Shown in pieces: positions 1-5,865 of a DNA stretch of 5,865 bases. The stretch covers positions 1 through 5,865 of the forward strand of contig CAMHDG010000117.1 in NCBI GenBank assembly GCA_946183815.1, read 5' to 3'. The notes under the pieces are model-generated. The model ran no database searches. It worked only from the letters and a program-made list of their open reading frames with translations, and was not told the DNA's origin. Each line of letters opens with the position of its first letter. Position 1 is the first letter of the stretch. This DNA is from an uncultured bacterium. Its GTDB lineage: Bacteria; Cyanobacteriota; Vampirovibrionia; Gastranaerophilales; Gastranaerophilaceae. Position numbers and translations under genes: made by a program.

Positions 1-8
1 AATTTTTC

Positions 9-42
9 TCTCTCCAAGGAGAGATATATCTGCTTCGCAGAT
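9..42. repeat. two adjacent perfect hairpins
   Basis: The first inverted repeat has arms TCTCTCC (9-15) and GGAGAGA (18-24) around a two-base centre, so it would fold with a loop of about four bases. The second has arms ATCTGC (28-33) and GCAGAT (37-42) around TTC. Neither is followed by a clear run of T on either strand, so they are not textbook terminators. They could be the remains of a terminator for an upstream gene, an RNA processing site, or a short dispersed repeat. Confidence 0.5.
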
Positions 43-99
43 AAACAATAATTTATATACTTTATATGCACAAATTTAACATAAGAAAACAATATTAAT

Positions 100-118
100 A
101 ATTGTAAAAAATACAATT
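100..118. repeat. 7-base inverted repeat, possible operator
   Basis: AATTGTA (100-106) and TACAATT (112-118) are perfect inverted arms separated by AAAAA. The dyad resembles a binding site for a dimeric regulator, but it lies well upstream of the nrdD promoter and matches no operator I recognise, including the NrdR box. In AT-rich DNA such a repeat can arise by chance. Confidence 0.25.
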
Positions 119-227
119 TATTTTTACAAAGGTTAATAAAGCCCTGAAACATTTAATCCGCTTAAATTATGGTTATCATTCAAAAAACAAAAAATCATAC
201 AGATGAATGAAGCATGGTTTTCTTCTC

Positions 228-256
228 TTAACAAGACTATTTATTAGTGATAAAAT
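228..256 (+). promoter_or_regulatory. extended -10 sigma-70 type promoter of nrdDG
   Basis: A -35 hexamer TTAACA (228-233) is followed by a 17-base spacer and a -10 hexamer TAAAAT (251-256). The spacer ends in TGA (248-250), giving the TGn extended -10 motif. Each hexamer differs from the consensus by one base, and the spacing is ideal. Transcription would begin near 262-265, a few bases before the riboswitch's closing helix. Confidence 0.6.
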
Positions 257-269
257 TTTGTAATAAGAA

Positions 270-380
270 AAATTTAACAAGGAAAGCATGGTGAAAGTCC
301 ATCGCTGGTCCGCAACCGTGAAAGTCGGAATACTTGGGAAATTAGGGAAATACTTGCGAGACTGAGGAGATTTTAAATTT
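270..380 (+). ncRNA. cobalamin (B12) riboswitch, compact, upstream of nrdD
   Basis: The element matches the conserved core of cobalamin riboswitches. GGAA (281-284) is followed by GGTGAAAGTCC (290-300), then the B12-box-like GCTGGTCCGCAACCGTGA (304-321), a GGGAA (345-349) and GACTGAGGAGA (360-370), which corresponds to the conserved GCCAGGAGACC-like 3' strand. Visible pairing supports this: ATGG/CCAT (288-291 with 299-302) caps loop TGAAAGT, GC/GC extends it (286-287 with 304-305), and GGT/ACC (307-309 with 315-317) caps CCGCA. An outer helix of eight pairs joins 270-277 with 373-380, ending one base before the nrdD start. Known family role: it binds a cobalamin and represses the downstream gene. 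The inferred role here is to switch off B12-independent dNTP synthesis when B12 is available. The peripheral domains of larger cobalamin riboswitches are not evident, so the subclass (adenosyl- or aquo/methyl-cobalamin) is open. Divergence from the consensus keeps my confidence below certainty. Confidence 0.78.
364..370 (+). promoter_or_regulatory. ribosome binding site of nrdD inside the riboswitch core
   Basis: GAGGAGA is a strong Shine-Dalgarno sequence about 11 bases before the ATG at 381. It decides the start of nrdD, because the reading frame is closed just upstream by TGA at 363-365 and the later in-frame ATGs (420 and 540) have weaker sites. It coincides with the conserved 3' core strand of the riboswitch, so ligand-stabilised folding should hide it from the ribosome. 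Confidence 0.7.
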
Positions 381-2672
381 ATGGAAGAGACAACTGCAAA
401 AAATGGAGAAGTTGTGGGCATGGGTAATATGTCCTCAAATGTGACAAATTCAATCAAAGGAACGGCTATCAAAAAATCTGTTGAAGAACCAATCAACAAC
501 AATACTATTTCTTCAAAGGTTATTGATATTGGCACTAAAATGTCAACTGACAGAATCAATATCGTAAAAAAAGACGGAACTTTGGAAGCATACGATATTA
601 CAAAAGTAGTGACTGCTATCAAAAAATCGGCAGCACGTATGTTAATCGATTTGACATCAGAAGAAATCAACCAAATTTGTAATATCGTAAACAAAAGTGT
701 TTTAAATTTAGGCTACAGCAACATCGAAATTATCAAAATTCACAGTATTGTTGAAAGTGCTCTTGAAGATGTAAACCCAAAAGTTGCAAAAAGTTACAGA
801 GATTACAGAAACTATAAAATTGACTTTGTAAATATGCTTGATAAAGTTTATCAGGAAAGTCAGAAGATTATGTATGTCGGAGATAAAGAAAATTCAAACT
901 CTGATTCAACATTAGTTTCAACAAAACGCTCTTTGATTTTTAATCAACTTAACAAAGAATTGTATAAAAAATTCTTCCTTAATGTTGAAGAATTGCAGGC
1001 TGCACGTGATGGGTATATCTATATTCACGATATGGCGGCAAGACGAGATTCAATGAATTGCTGTTTGTTTGATATTGCAAACGTACTCAAAGGCGGATTT
1101 GAAATGGGTAACCTTTGGTATAATGAGCCAAAATCATTAAGAGTTGCCTTTGATGTCATCGGCGATGTAACAATGGCAGCGGCAGGTCAACAATATGGCG
1201 GTTTCACATTGCCGGAGGTTGATAAAGTTTTAGCACCTTATGCAGAAATGAGTTACAAAACTGCTTATGAAAAATATATTCTTATGGGTGTAGATTTTGA
1301 AAACGCAAGAAATCAGGCACTTAAAGATGTTCAAAGAGAATTTGAACAAGGATTCCAAGGTTGGGAATACAAGTTTAATTCTGTTGCATCAAGCAGAGGT
1401 GACTATCCGTTCATAACTGTTACGGCAGGTCTTGGAACAGGTGAATTTGAACGTATGGCATCATTAACTATGCTTAATGTCAGAAAAGAAGGTCAGGGCA
1501 AATCAAGTTGCAAAAAACCGGTTCTTTTCCCAAAAATTGTATTTTTATATGATAAAGAATTACACGGAAAAGGAAAAGAACTTGAAGATGTTTTTGAAGC
1601 AGGACTGGAATGTTCTCAAAAATCAATGTATCCTGACTGGTTATCGTTATCGGGTGAAGGCTACGTTGCAAGTATGTATAAAAAATATAAGAAAGTGGTT
1701 TCCCCTATGGGTTGCAGAGCGTTCTTATCACCTTGGTACGAAAGAGGCGGAATGAAACCTGCTGATGAAAACGATACTCCGGTTTTTGTCGGAAGGTTTA
1801 ATGTTGGCGCTATAAGCCTTCATTTACCAATGATTTATGCAAAGGCTAAAAAAGAAAGCAGAGATTTCTATGAAGTGCTTGACTACTATATGGACATGAT
1901 TAGAAATCTTCACAGAAGAACATTAGATTATCTTGGAGAAATGAGAGCATCAACAAACCCTCTTGCATATTGCGAAGGTGGTTTCTATGGCGGACATCTT
2001 GGTTTCCACGATAAAATTAAACCTTTATTAAAATACACAACCGCATCATTTGGCATCACCGCTCTAAATGAGTTGCAGGAAATTCATAACGGTAAGTCTA
2101 TCGCAGAAGATGGGGAATTTGCTCTTGAAGTGATGAGATATATTAACAAAAAAATTGATGCATACAAAAAAGAAGATGGGTATTTATATGCAATCTATGG
2201 AACACCTGCTGAAAATCTTTGCGGGCTACAAATCAAACAATTCCGTAAAAAGTATGGCATTGTAGAAAATGTTTCAGACAGAGGCTATGTTTCTAACAGT
2301 TTCCACTGCCACGTTTCAGAAAATATTACTCCTATCGAAAAACAAGATTTAGAAAAAAGATTCTGGGACTTGTTAAACGGCGGAAAAATTCAATATGTAA
2401 AATATCCTATTTCCTACAATTCGGAAGCAGTTAAAACATTAATCGAAAGAGCGATGGATATGGGCTTCTATGAAGGAGTTAACTTGTCACTTGCTTATTG
2501 TGATGACTGCGGACACGAAGAATTGAATATGGATGTTTGTCCAAAATGCGGAAGCAAGAACCTCACAAAAATCGACAGAATGAACGGTTATCTTTCATAC
2601 TCACGTGTAAAAGGTGATACTCGTCTAAATGAGGCAAAAATGGAAGAAATTAAAGACCGTGTAAGTATGTAG
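381..2672 (+). CDS. nrdD: anaerobic (class III) ribonucleoside-triphosphate reductase
   Basis: This cytoplasmic enzyme reduces ribonucleoside triphosphates to dNTPs using an oxygen-sensitive glycyl radical. The protein has 763 residues, the usual size range for the family plus an N-terminal extension. Residues 1-57 are a polar N/S/T/K-rich stretch with no recognised domain. Residues 59-146 form an ATP-cone (VKKDGTLEAYD near the start, SYRDYRNYK at the end), which senses ATP/dATP. The catalytic barrel follows, with the Cys pair 227-228 in NCCL and Cys445 in MGCRAFL, the positions of the active-site cysteines. Asn474 in GRFNVG matches the residue linked to formate as reductant in E. coli/T4-type enzymes. 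A zinc site follows (Cys707, 710, 720, 723). The radical glycine is Gly736 in RMNGYLS, 28 residues from the end. The ATG at 381 is chosen for its strong GAGGAGA site and an in-frame stop just upstream. The gene is first in an operon with its activase nrdG, and a cobalamin riboswitch probably controls it. Confidence 0.97.
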   Translation: MEETTAKNGEVVGMGNMSSNVTNSIKGTAIKKSVEEPINNNTISSKVIDIGTKMSTDRINIVKKDGTLEAYDITKVVTAIKKSAARMLIDLTSEEINQICNIVNKSVLNLGYSNIEIIKIHSIVESALEDVNPKVAKSYRDYRNYKIDFVNMLDKVYQESQKIMYVGDKENSNSDSTLVSTKRSLIFNQLNKELYKKFFLNVEELQAARDGYIYIHDMAARRDSMNCCLFDIANVLKGGFEMGNLWYNEPKSLRVAFDVIGDVTMAAAGQQYGGFTLPEVDKVLAPYAEMSYKTAYEKYILMGVDFENARNQALKDVQREFEQGFQGWEYKFNSVASSRGDYPFITVTAGLGTGEFERMASLTMLNVRKEGQGKSSCKKPVLFPKIVFLYDKELHGKGKELEDVFEAGLECSQKSMYPDWLSLSGEGYVASMYKKYKKVVSPMGCRAFLSPWYERGGMKPADENDTPVFVGRFNVGAISLHLPMIYAKAKKESRDFYEVLDYYMDMIRNLHRRTLDYLGEMRASTNPLAYCEGGFYGGHLGFHDKIKPLLKYTTASFGITALNELQEIHNGKSIAEDGEFALEVMRYINKKIDAYKKEDGYLYAIYGTPAENLCGLQIKQFRKKYGIVENVSDRGYVSNSFHCHVSENITPIEKQDLEKRFWDLLNGGKIQYVKYPISYNSEAVKTLIERAMDMGFYEGVNLSLAYCDDCGHEELNMDVCPKCGSKNLTKIDRMNGYLSYSRVKGDTRLNEAKMEEIKDRVSM

Positions 2673-2703
2673 AGATAAATGGGGTAAATGGGGTAAATGC
2701 TTT
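2673..2703 (+). repeat. tandem AAATGGGGT repeat in the nrdD-nrdG gap
   Basis: The 31-base gap between the two genes contains a 9-base unit (AAATGGGGT) in two direct copies (2678-2686 and 2687-2695), followed by a partial third copy (AAATG). The second GGGG (2690-2693) sits about 10 bases before the nrdG ATG and is the only purine-rich candidate for its ribosome binding site. Read as codons, the units give ATG-GGG-TAA twice, then an ATG at 2697 that opens a six-codon frame overlapping the nrdG start. Confidence 0.8.
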
Positions 2704-3207
2704 ATGAATTATCATAATATAACAACTGACGATATGCTGAATGGAGATGGATTAAGAGTTGTTCTTTGGGTTGCAGGTTGTAATCACCATTGCAAGAACT
2801 GCCAAAACCCTGAAACTTGGGATGTTGGTGGCGGTATTCCATTTGACGAAGATGCAGAAAAAGAATTGTTTGACGATTTGAGTAAATCTCATATATCAGG
2901 TATTACTTTTAGCGGTGGTGATCCTTTACACCCTTTTAATCGGTCAGAAGTATTCAGACTTATTGACAGATGTGCAAGTGAATATCCTGACAAAACAATT
3001 TGGCTTTACACCGGCTATAAATGGGAAGAAATAAATCAACTTCAGGGTATTGAAAAAATTGACGTACTCTGTGATGATGAATTTGTTCAAGAATTGAATG
3101 ACAACAATATTCACTGGGTAGGAAGTTCTAACCAAAGAGTAATAAATGTAAAAGACACTTTAAAAAAAGGAGAGGTTGTTCTCCACGAAGGTGTAGGTGT
3201 AGCATAA
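2704..3207 (+). CDS. nrdG: anaerobic ribonucleotide reductase-activating protein (radical SAM)
   Basis: NrdG is a cytoplasmic radical-SAM activase. Its [4Fe-4S] cluster reductively cleaves S-adenosylmethionine, and the resulting radical abstracts hydrogen from the C-terminal glycine of NrdD. The 167-residue length is normal for NrdG, which lacks the extra ferredoxin domain of longer activases such as pyruvate formate-lyase activases of the YjjW type. The cluster motif CNHHCKNC gives Cys26, Cys30 and Cys33 (CxxxCxxC). The SAM-contacting GGD motif is in TFSGGDPL at 68-75. The N-terminal DGLRVVLWVAGC and the NPETWD after the cluster are typical of NrdG. The start ATG lies 31 bases after the nrdD stop with only a GGGG-type binding site, so translation may depend on coupling to nrdD. 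It is co-transcribed with nrdD and would share its riboswitch control. A strong hairpin terminator follows within a few bases of the stop. Confidence 0.96.
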   Translation: MNYHNITTDDMLNGDGLRVVLWVAGCNHHCKNCQNPETWDVGGGIPFDEDAEKELFDDLSKSHISGITFSGGDPLHPFNRSEVFRLIDRCASEYPDKTIWLYTGYKWEEINQLQGIEKIDVLCDDEFVQELNDNNIHWVGSSNQRVINVKDTLKKGEVVLHEGVGVA

Positions 3208-3209
3208 TA

Positions 3210-3240
3210 AAAAAAAGTGCGATTTAATCGCACTTTTTTT
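3210..3240. terminator. bidirectional intrinsic terminator between nrdG and the convergent operon
   Basis: GTGCGAT (3217-3223) pairs with ATCGCAC (3227-3233) around a TTA loop. The stem is flanked by AAAAAAA on the left and TTTTTTT on the right (3234-3240), giving a T run after the stem on both strands. It lies between the nrdG stop (3207) and the stop of the convergent nitroreductase gene (3249), so it can end both transcripts. Confidence 0.93.
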
Positions 3241-3246
3241 ATTTAA

Positions 3247-4140
3247 CTATATTAAATTAGTAATTACCCTTTTTATTTTATCAAATACTGACATAGGTCT
3301 TACAATATTTTTTAAAGGGACACTCTTTATATTTTGTTCTTCAGGCTGGGTTGAGCGTGAATATTTAACATCAGGCTGACCAAAAAGCATAACATAAGAA
3401 ACTCTGTACCCGTCAGGTATTTCCACATAATCACATAATTCGGGAAATATTTTAAAAAAGTAATACGCAAACCCGCACCAGACAGTACCAACCATTGATT
3501 GAGCATACATATCAAAATAAGAAAGTGCAATTATCGGGTCTTCTCTTCTGCATGGTGCATTAAGAGGTACAGATACAACTACCATATGCGGAGCACCCCT
3601 ATAAATAACATCCTGCCCATTTTGTATAGCATCAGCCATACCCCTAAAATGAGGAAACATCTTCTGCACAAGAGAATTACTCAACAGTTTTACGGCTCTT
3701 GTATTTGTCATATTTCTAATTTTATCCATCACCTCAATATCGTCAACGAATGAGAAGTGAAGATTATGAAAATTTACCCCGGTCGGAGTATATTTCAACA
3801 TATTTTTTAACTTATTCATTCTTTCGTTATCAAGATTTTCAGGCTTATACATTCTGACACTGCGTCTTGATTTAATGAGGTCTAAAATTTCATCAGAATT
3901 AATATTAATCTCGTTTAAATTAAGGCTGTCATCGGGATTTTTACCCCAAATACTCAACGCACCTGTCGGACATATTGCAAGGCAGTGCTGACATTTTATA
4001 CAGTTATATTCTTTATCTTTAACAAACTGTGGAATTTTAGTTTCTTCATTCTGCTCAAGACAATGAACAATACAGTCTTTTACACACATCCCACACTTAA
4101 TACACTTTTCTTCATTAATTTTTAACTCAGGAAAATTCAT
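3247..4140 (-). CDS. nitroreductase family protein with N-terminal 2x[4Fe-4S] ferredoxin domain
   Basis: This is a 297-residue fusion. Residues 8-62 form a bacterial-type ferredoxin domain with two cluster motifs: Cys13-16-19-23 (CIKCGMCVKDC) and Cys47-50-53-57 with the usual following Pro58 (CIKCQHCLAICP). Residues from about 86 to 262 form an FMN-binding nitroreductase fold. It opens with IKSRRSVRMYKP (Arg92, Arg93, Ser94, Arg96, the typical phosphate-contacting start) and includes GAPHMVVVSVP (182-192) and the late IPDGYRVSYVMLFGQP segment. No signal peptide or membrane segment is seen, so it is probably cytoplasmic. Family members move electrons from ferredoxin-like clusters to FMN and on to an organic acceptor; the substrate here cannot be read from the sequence. 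The start ATG has TTGAGG (4145-4150) just upstream. It lies 32 bases after trkH with no terminator between them, so it is probably the last gene of that operon. Its link to K+ transport is unclear. Confidence 0.9.
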   Translation of the reverse strand: MNFPELKINEEKCIKCGMCVKDCIVHCLEQNEETKIPQFVKDKEYNCIKCQHCLAICPTGALSIWGKNPDDSLNLNEININSDEILDLIKSRRSVRMYKPENLDNERMNKLKNMLKYTPTGVNFHNLHFSFVDDIEVMDKIRNMTNTRAVKLLSNSLVQKMFPHFRGMADAIQNGQDVIYRGAPHMVVVSVPLNAPCRREDPIIALSYFDMYAQSMVGTVWCGFAYYFFKIFPELCDYVEIPDGYRVSYVMLFGQPDVKYSRSTQPEEQNIKSVPLKNIVRPMSVFDKIKRVITNLI

Positions 4141-4172
4141 AATACCTCAACTTTCATATATTTATTTTTCCC

Positions 4173-5639
4173 TTACCCTCTTGAAAAACCCCAAAAATCT
4201 TTTTCAAAGAAGGCAAGAAACGGAATAAGTTCTAATCTGCCAATTAACATATCAATAATAAGTATAATTTTTGACATCGGATGCAGCGTTTCATAACCGC
4301 CCATCGGACCGATGACACTGCCGAAAGCAGGTCCGATATTACCGATAGAGGCAACAGAACCCGATATACTAATAACAATATCTTGTTCTAAAATAGCAAT
4401 AACAACAATGGAAACCGCTATTAATGTTAAATAAAAAGACACAAACATTACCGTTTGAGAAAGAATATCTCTTACAATAATGTTATTATCCATCTTAACA
4501 TTTAAAACAGCATTTGGGTGAATAATCTTTTTGACCTCATTTTTCATAATCTTTGCAATAAGAACCCAACGTGATATTTTTACACCACCTGATGCAGAAC
4601 TTGCACACCCACCCGTAAACATTGCAATAAACAAAAGTGTCTTTGTTGTAAAGTGCCACTGCGAATAATCTGCACTGGCACTACCGGTTGAAGACATAAT
4701 TGATATAACCTGATACATAGAATGAGTAATTGCACCAAAAATATCATAATGATCATTTATCACAAGGGATGTACCCACAAGAGCAGATATACCTAAAAAT
4801 ATAAATAAATACGCTCTAAATTCTTCATTTTTAAATAAATCAAGCGGATTAAAATTTGTTAGTGCCTTAAACTGAAGATTAAAATTCGCACCTGACAAAA
4901 ATATAAAAACAAGCACTATCCAAGTAATATACATTGAATTATAACCCATAATACTCTCACCGTTTGGAGAAAAGCCTCCTGCAGAAAGTGTGGAAAAACT
5001 GTTACAAACAGAGTCAAACAACGGCATCCCTGCAACCCACAATAAAATAATTTCAATCAGGGTTAAAAGCGTATAAATTTTCCACAAAGATGATGCTGTA
5101 CTTCTAATACGTGGAGTGAATTTTTCTTCGGTAGGTCCGGGGGATTCTGCAAAAAACATCTGACGGCCTGCAACTGCGAATTGAGGCAAAATTGCTATAA
5201 ATAATACGATAATACCCATACCGCCTAACCATTGAGTAAACGAACGCCAGAAAAAAACGGCTTTCGGATAATCCATATTTGAATTTATAGCAGCACCCGT
5301 TGTCGTTATACCTGATACTGCCTCAAATAAAGCATCGATTGGCGATATATCAAAAAATAGATATGGAATGGCAGCAATTACACTAGCTAATACCCATGCC
5401 AGCACAACAATAAACAAACATTCACTTTTCTTTATATCATTTAAGTTTTCAAGGTTAGATGACTTATGCAACCATCTGCAAATAAGACTCAACCCGTAAG
5501 ATATAACCGCACCTACAACAAACGGTAAAATTGAGTCGTGCTGATGATATATCAACGCAACAAAAACAGGAACAAGCACCATCAGTGCAAAACTTTTTAA
5601 AATAATTTCAAACGCATAGGACAAATGTGTAATTCTCAT
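4173..5639 (-). CDS. trkH: Trk-type potassium uptake channel subunit TrkH
   Basis: This 488-residue integral membrane protein is the K+-translocating subunit of a Trk/Ktr system and belongs to the SKT superfamily. It is hydrophobic throughout. The four pore loops are visible in order: GITTTGA around 112-115, LSAGGFSP around 219-224, MSSTGSA around 316-321 and ASIGNIGPAFG around 430-440, each carrying the conserved filter glycine. The conserved GGCASSASGGVKISR segment is at 343-357, and the C-terminal signature MLIGRLELIPFLAFF is at 464-478. The length fits full TrkH. The N-terminus MRITHLSYAFEII with an AAGGTG binding site (5647-5652) supports the start at 5639. That site lies inside the end of trkA, and only 1 base separates the genes, so the two are probably translationally coupled. 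The protein should assemble with the TrkA-type regulator encoded just before it. Confidence 0.95.
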   Translation of the reverse strand: MRITHLSYAFEIILKSFALMVLVPVFVALIYHQHDSILPFVVGAVISYGLSLICRWLHKSSNLENLNDIKKSECLFIVVLAWVLASVIAAIPYLFFDISPIDALFEAVSGITTTGAAINSNMDYPKAVFFWRSFTQWLGGMGIIVLFIAILPQFAVAGRQMFFAESPGPTEEKFTPRIRSTASSLWKIYTLLTLIEIILLWVAGMPLFDSVCNSFSTLSAGGFSPNGESIMGYNSMYITWIVLVFIFLSGANFNLQFKALTNFNPLDLFKNEEFRAYLFIFLGISALVGTSLVINDHYDIFGAITHSMYQVISIMSSTGSASADYSQWHFTTKTLLFIAMFTGGCASSASGGVKISRWVLIAKIMKNEVKKIIHPNAVLNVKMDNNIIVRDILSQTVMFVSFYLTLIAVSIVVIAILEQDIVISISGSVASIGNIGPAFGSVIGPMGGYETLHPMSKIILIIDMLIGRLELIPFLAFFEKDFWGFSRG

Positions 5640-5640
5640 A

Positions 5641-5865
5641 CTAAATCACCTTAAAAAATTCTTTAATACACTGTGCATTGTCTGATGTTGTAAAAACTAT
5701 CAGGGTATCACCGATTTTCAAAACAGTATCACCTTTTGGGATAATAATTTTATTCTTTCTCTGAACAATACTAATGACGGCTTTTGCCGGCAAGTGTAAG
5801 TCCATAACCTTAGTGTTATCAAATCGCAAATCAGAAACACCTATCTCAATAATTTCGCCTTTTCC
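5641..5865 (-). CDS. trkA: TrkA-type K+ channel regulator, C-terminal fragment (gene cut by the window edge)
   Basis: Only the last 74 codons are in the window. The frame is open to the right edge (GKGEIIEIGVSDL continues into the visible part) and ends in TAG at 5641-5643. The fragment matches an RCK_C (TrkA_C) domain: a leading GEIIEIGV strand, LPAKAVISIVQRKNKIIIPKGDTVLKIGDTLIVFTT in the middle and a closing helix CIKEFFKVI. Such domains form the ligand-sensing C-terminal half of the cytosolic regulator that gates TrkH; the N-terminal NAD/ATP-binding RCK_N part is expected beyond the window. A TTG at 5829 could be mistaken for a start, but it lies inside the domain. Adjacency to trkH (1 base) supports the TrkA assignment over an unrelated RCK_C protein. 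Confidence 0.88.
   Translation of the reverse strand, partial: GKGEIIEIGVSDLRFDNTKVMDLHLPAKAVISIVQRKNKIIIPKGDTVLKIGDTLIVFTTSDNAQCIKEFFKVI

Larger units (their letters stand above)
1..227. other. AT-rich intergenic region without a recognisable gene
   Basis: I see no supportable coding sequence here on either strand. The stretch is AT-rich and holds two adjacent perfect hairpins near the left edge (9-24 and 28-42), an inverted repeat at 100-118, and otherwise unstructured sequence up to the nrdD promoter. The upstream gene, if any, lies outside the window, so I cannot say whether this is a 3' or a 5' flank of that gene. Confidence 0.7.

Noticed and set aside
89..105. ACAAT/ATTGT dyad as an NrdR box
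   Set aside because: The arms are only five bases with a mismatched AT centre. It does not match the paired NrdR box pattern, and no second box is found near the nrdD promoter.
221..370. Possible anti-Shine-Dalgarno pairing of TCTTCTC (221-227) with GAGGAGA (364-370)
   Set aside because: The pairing is good (seven pairs, one wobble), but 221-227 lies upstream of the best promoter and would not be in the transcript. It matters only if a more distal promoter is used.
176..694. Leftward open frame of 172 codons over the promoter, riboswitch and start of nrdD
   Set aside because: Most of it is antisense to clear nrdD coding sequence including the ATP-cone, and the rest covers the promoter and riboswitch. 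The protein resembles no family I know, and its hydrophobic look is what antisense of K/N-rich coding gives.
1477..1755. Rightward open frame of 92 codons inside nrdD, and an opposing one at 1480-1671
   Set aside because: Both are out-of-frame shadows within the catalytic domain of nrdD around the Cys445 motif, with no independent evidence.
2944..3135. Leftward 63-codon frame inside nrdG
   Set aside because: It is antisense to conserved nrdG sequence, with no recognisable protein.
3327..3753. Two frames overlapping the nitroreductase gene (3327-3530 leftward, 3499-3753 rightward)
   Set aside because: They are shadow frames of a well-supported nitroreductase domain.
5641..5829. A free-standing 62-residue protein starting at TTG 5829
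   Set aside because: The frame stays open to the window edge with matching RCK_C sequence upstream (GKGEIIEIGVSD), so this is the end of a longer trkA, not a small gene.

Overview
The window comes from an AT-rich (low-GC) bacterium that uses the standard genetic code. It carries an oxygen-sensitive class III ribonucleotide reductase and a ferredoxin-type flavoprotein, which points to an anaerobic or facultatively anaerobic lifestyle. The sequence does not fix the lineage. Low-GC Clostridia-like Firmicutes or gut Melainabacteria (Gastranaerophilales) would both fit, and that is only an impression.

Layout. Positions 1-262 are non-coding and AT-rich, with several small inverted repeats and, at the right end, a well-formed extended -10 promoter. 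Positions 270-380 hold a compact RNA element that I read as a cobalamin (B12) riboswitch. It runs directly into the ribosome binding site and start codon of nrdD (381-2672), the anaerobic ribonucleoside-triphosphate reductase. nrdG (2704-3207), its radical-SAM activase, follows after a 31-base gap that contains a tandem 9-base repeat. A strong A/T-flanked hairpin (3210-3240) ends this rightward operon and also serves the convergent leftward genes.

On the minus strand, transcription enters from the right edge: the C-terminal end of a TrkA-type K+ channel regulator (5641 to beyond 5865), then trkH (4173-5639, 1 base after trkA), then a two-cluster ferredoxin/nitroreductase fusion protein (3247-4140, 32 bases after trkH). 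The three are probably one transcript.

How the parts work together. NrdD makes dNTPs anaerobically using a glycyl radical that NrdG installs. Its apparent formate-type active site (Asn474) and ATP-cone suggest an ordinary allosterically controlled enzyme. The riboswitch implies that this B12-independent enzyme is shut down when cobalamin is plentiful, which in known cases means a B12-dependent class II reductase is encoded elsewhere in the genome. TrkA and TrkH form a K+ uptake system in the inner membrane. Why a ferredoxin-nitroreductase sits behind it is not clear from the sequence.

The best candidate for something unusual is the riboswitch/nrdD junction. The Shine-Dalgarno sequence appears to be part of the conserved 3' core of the aptamer itself, and the apparent closing helix ends at the base before the AUG.
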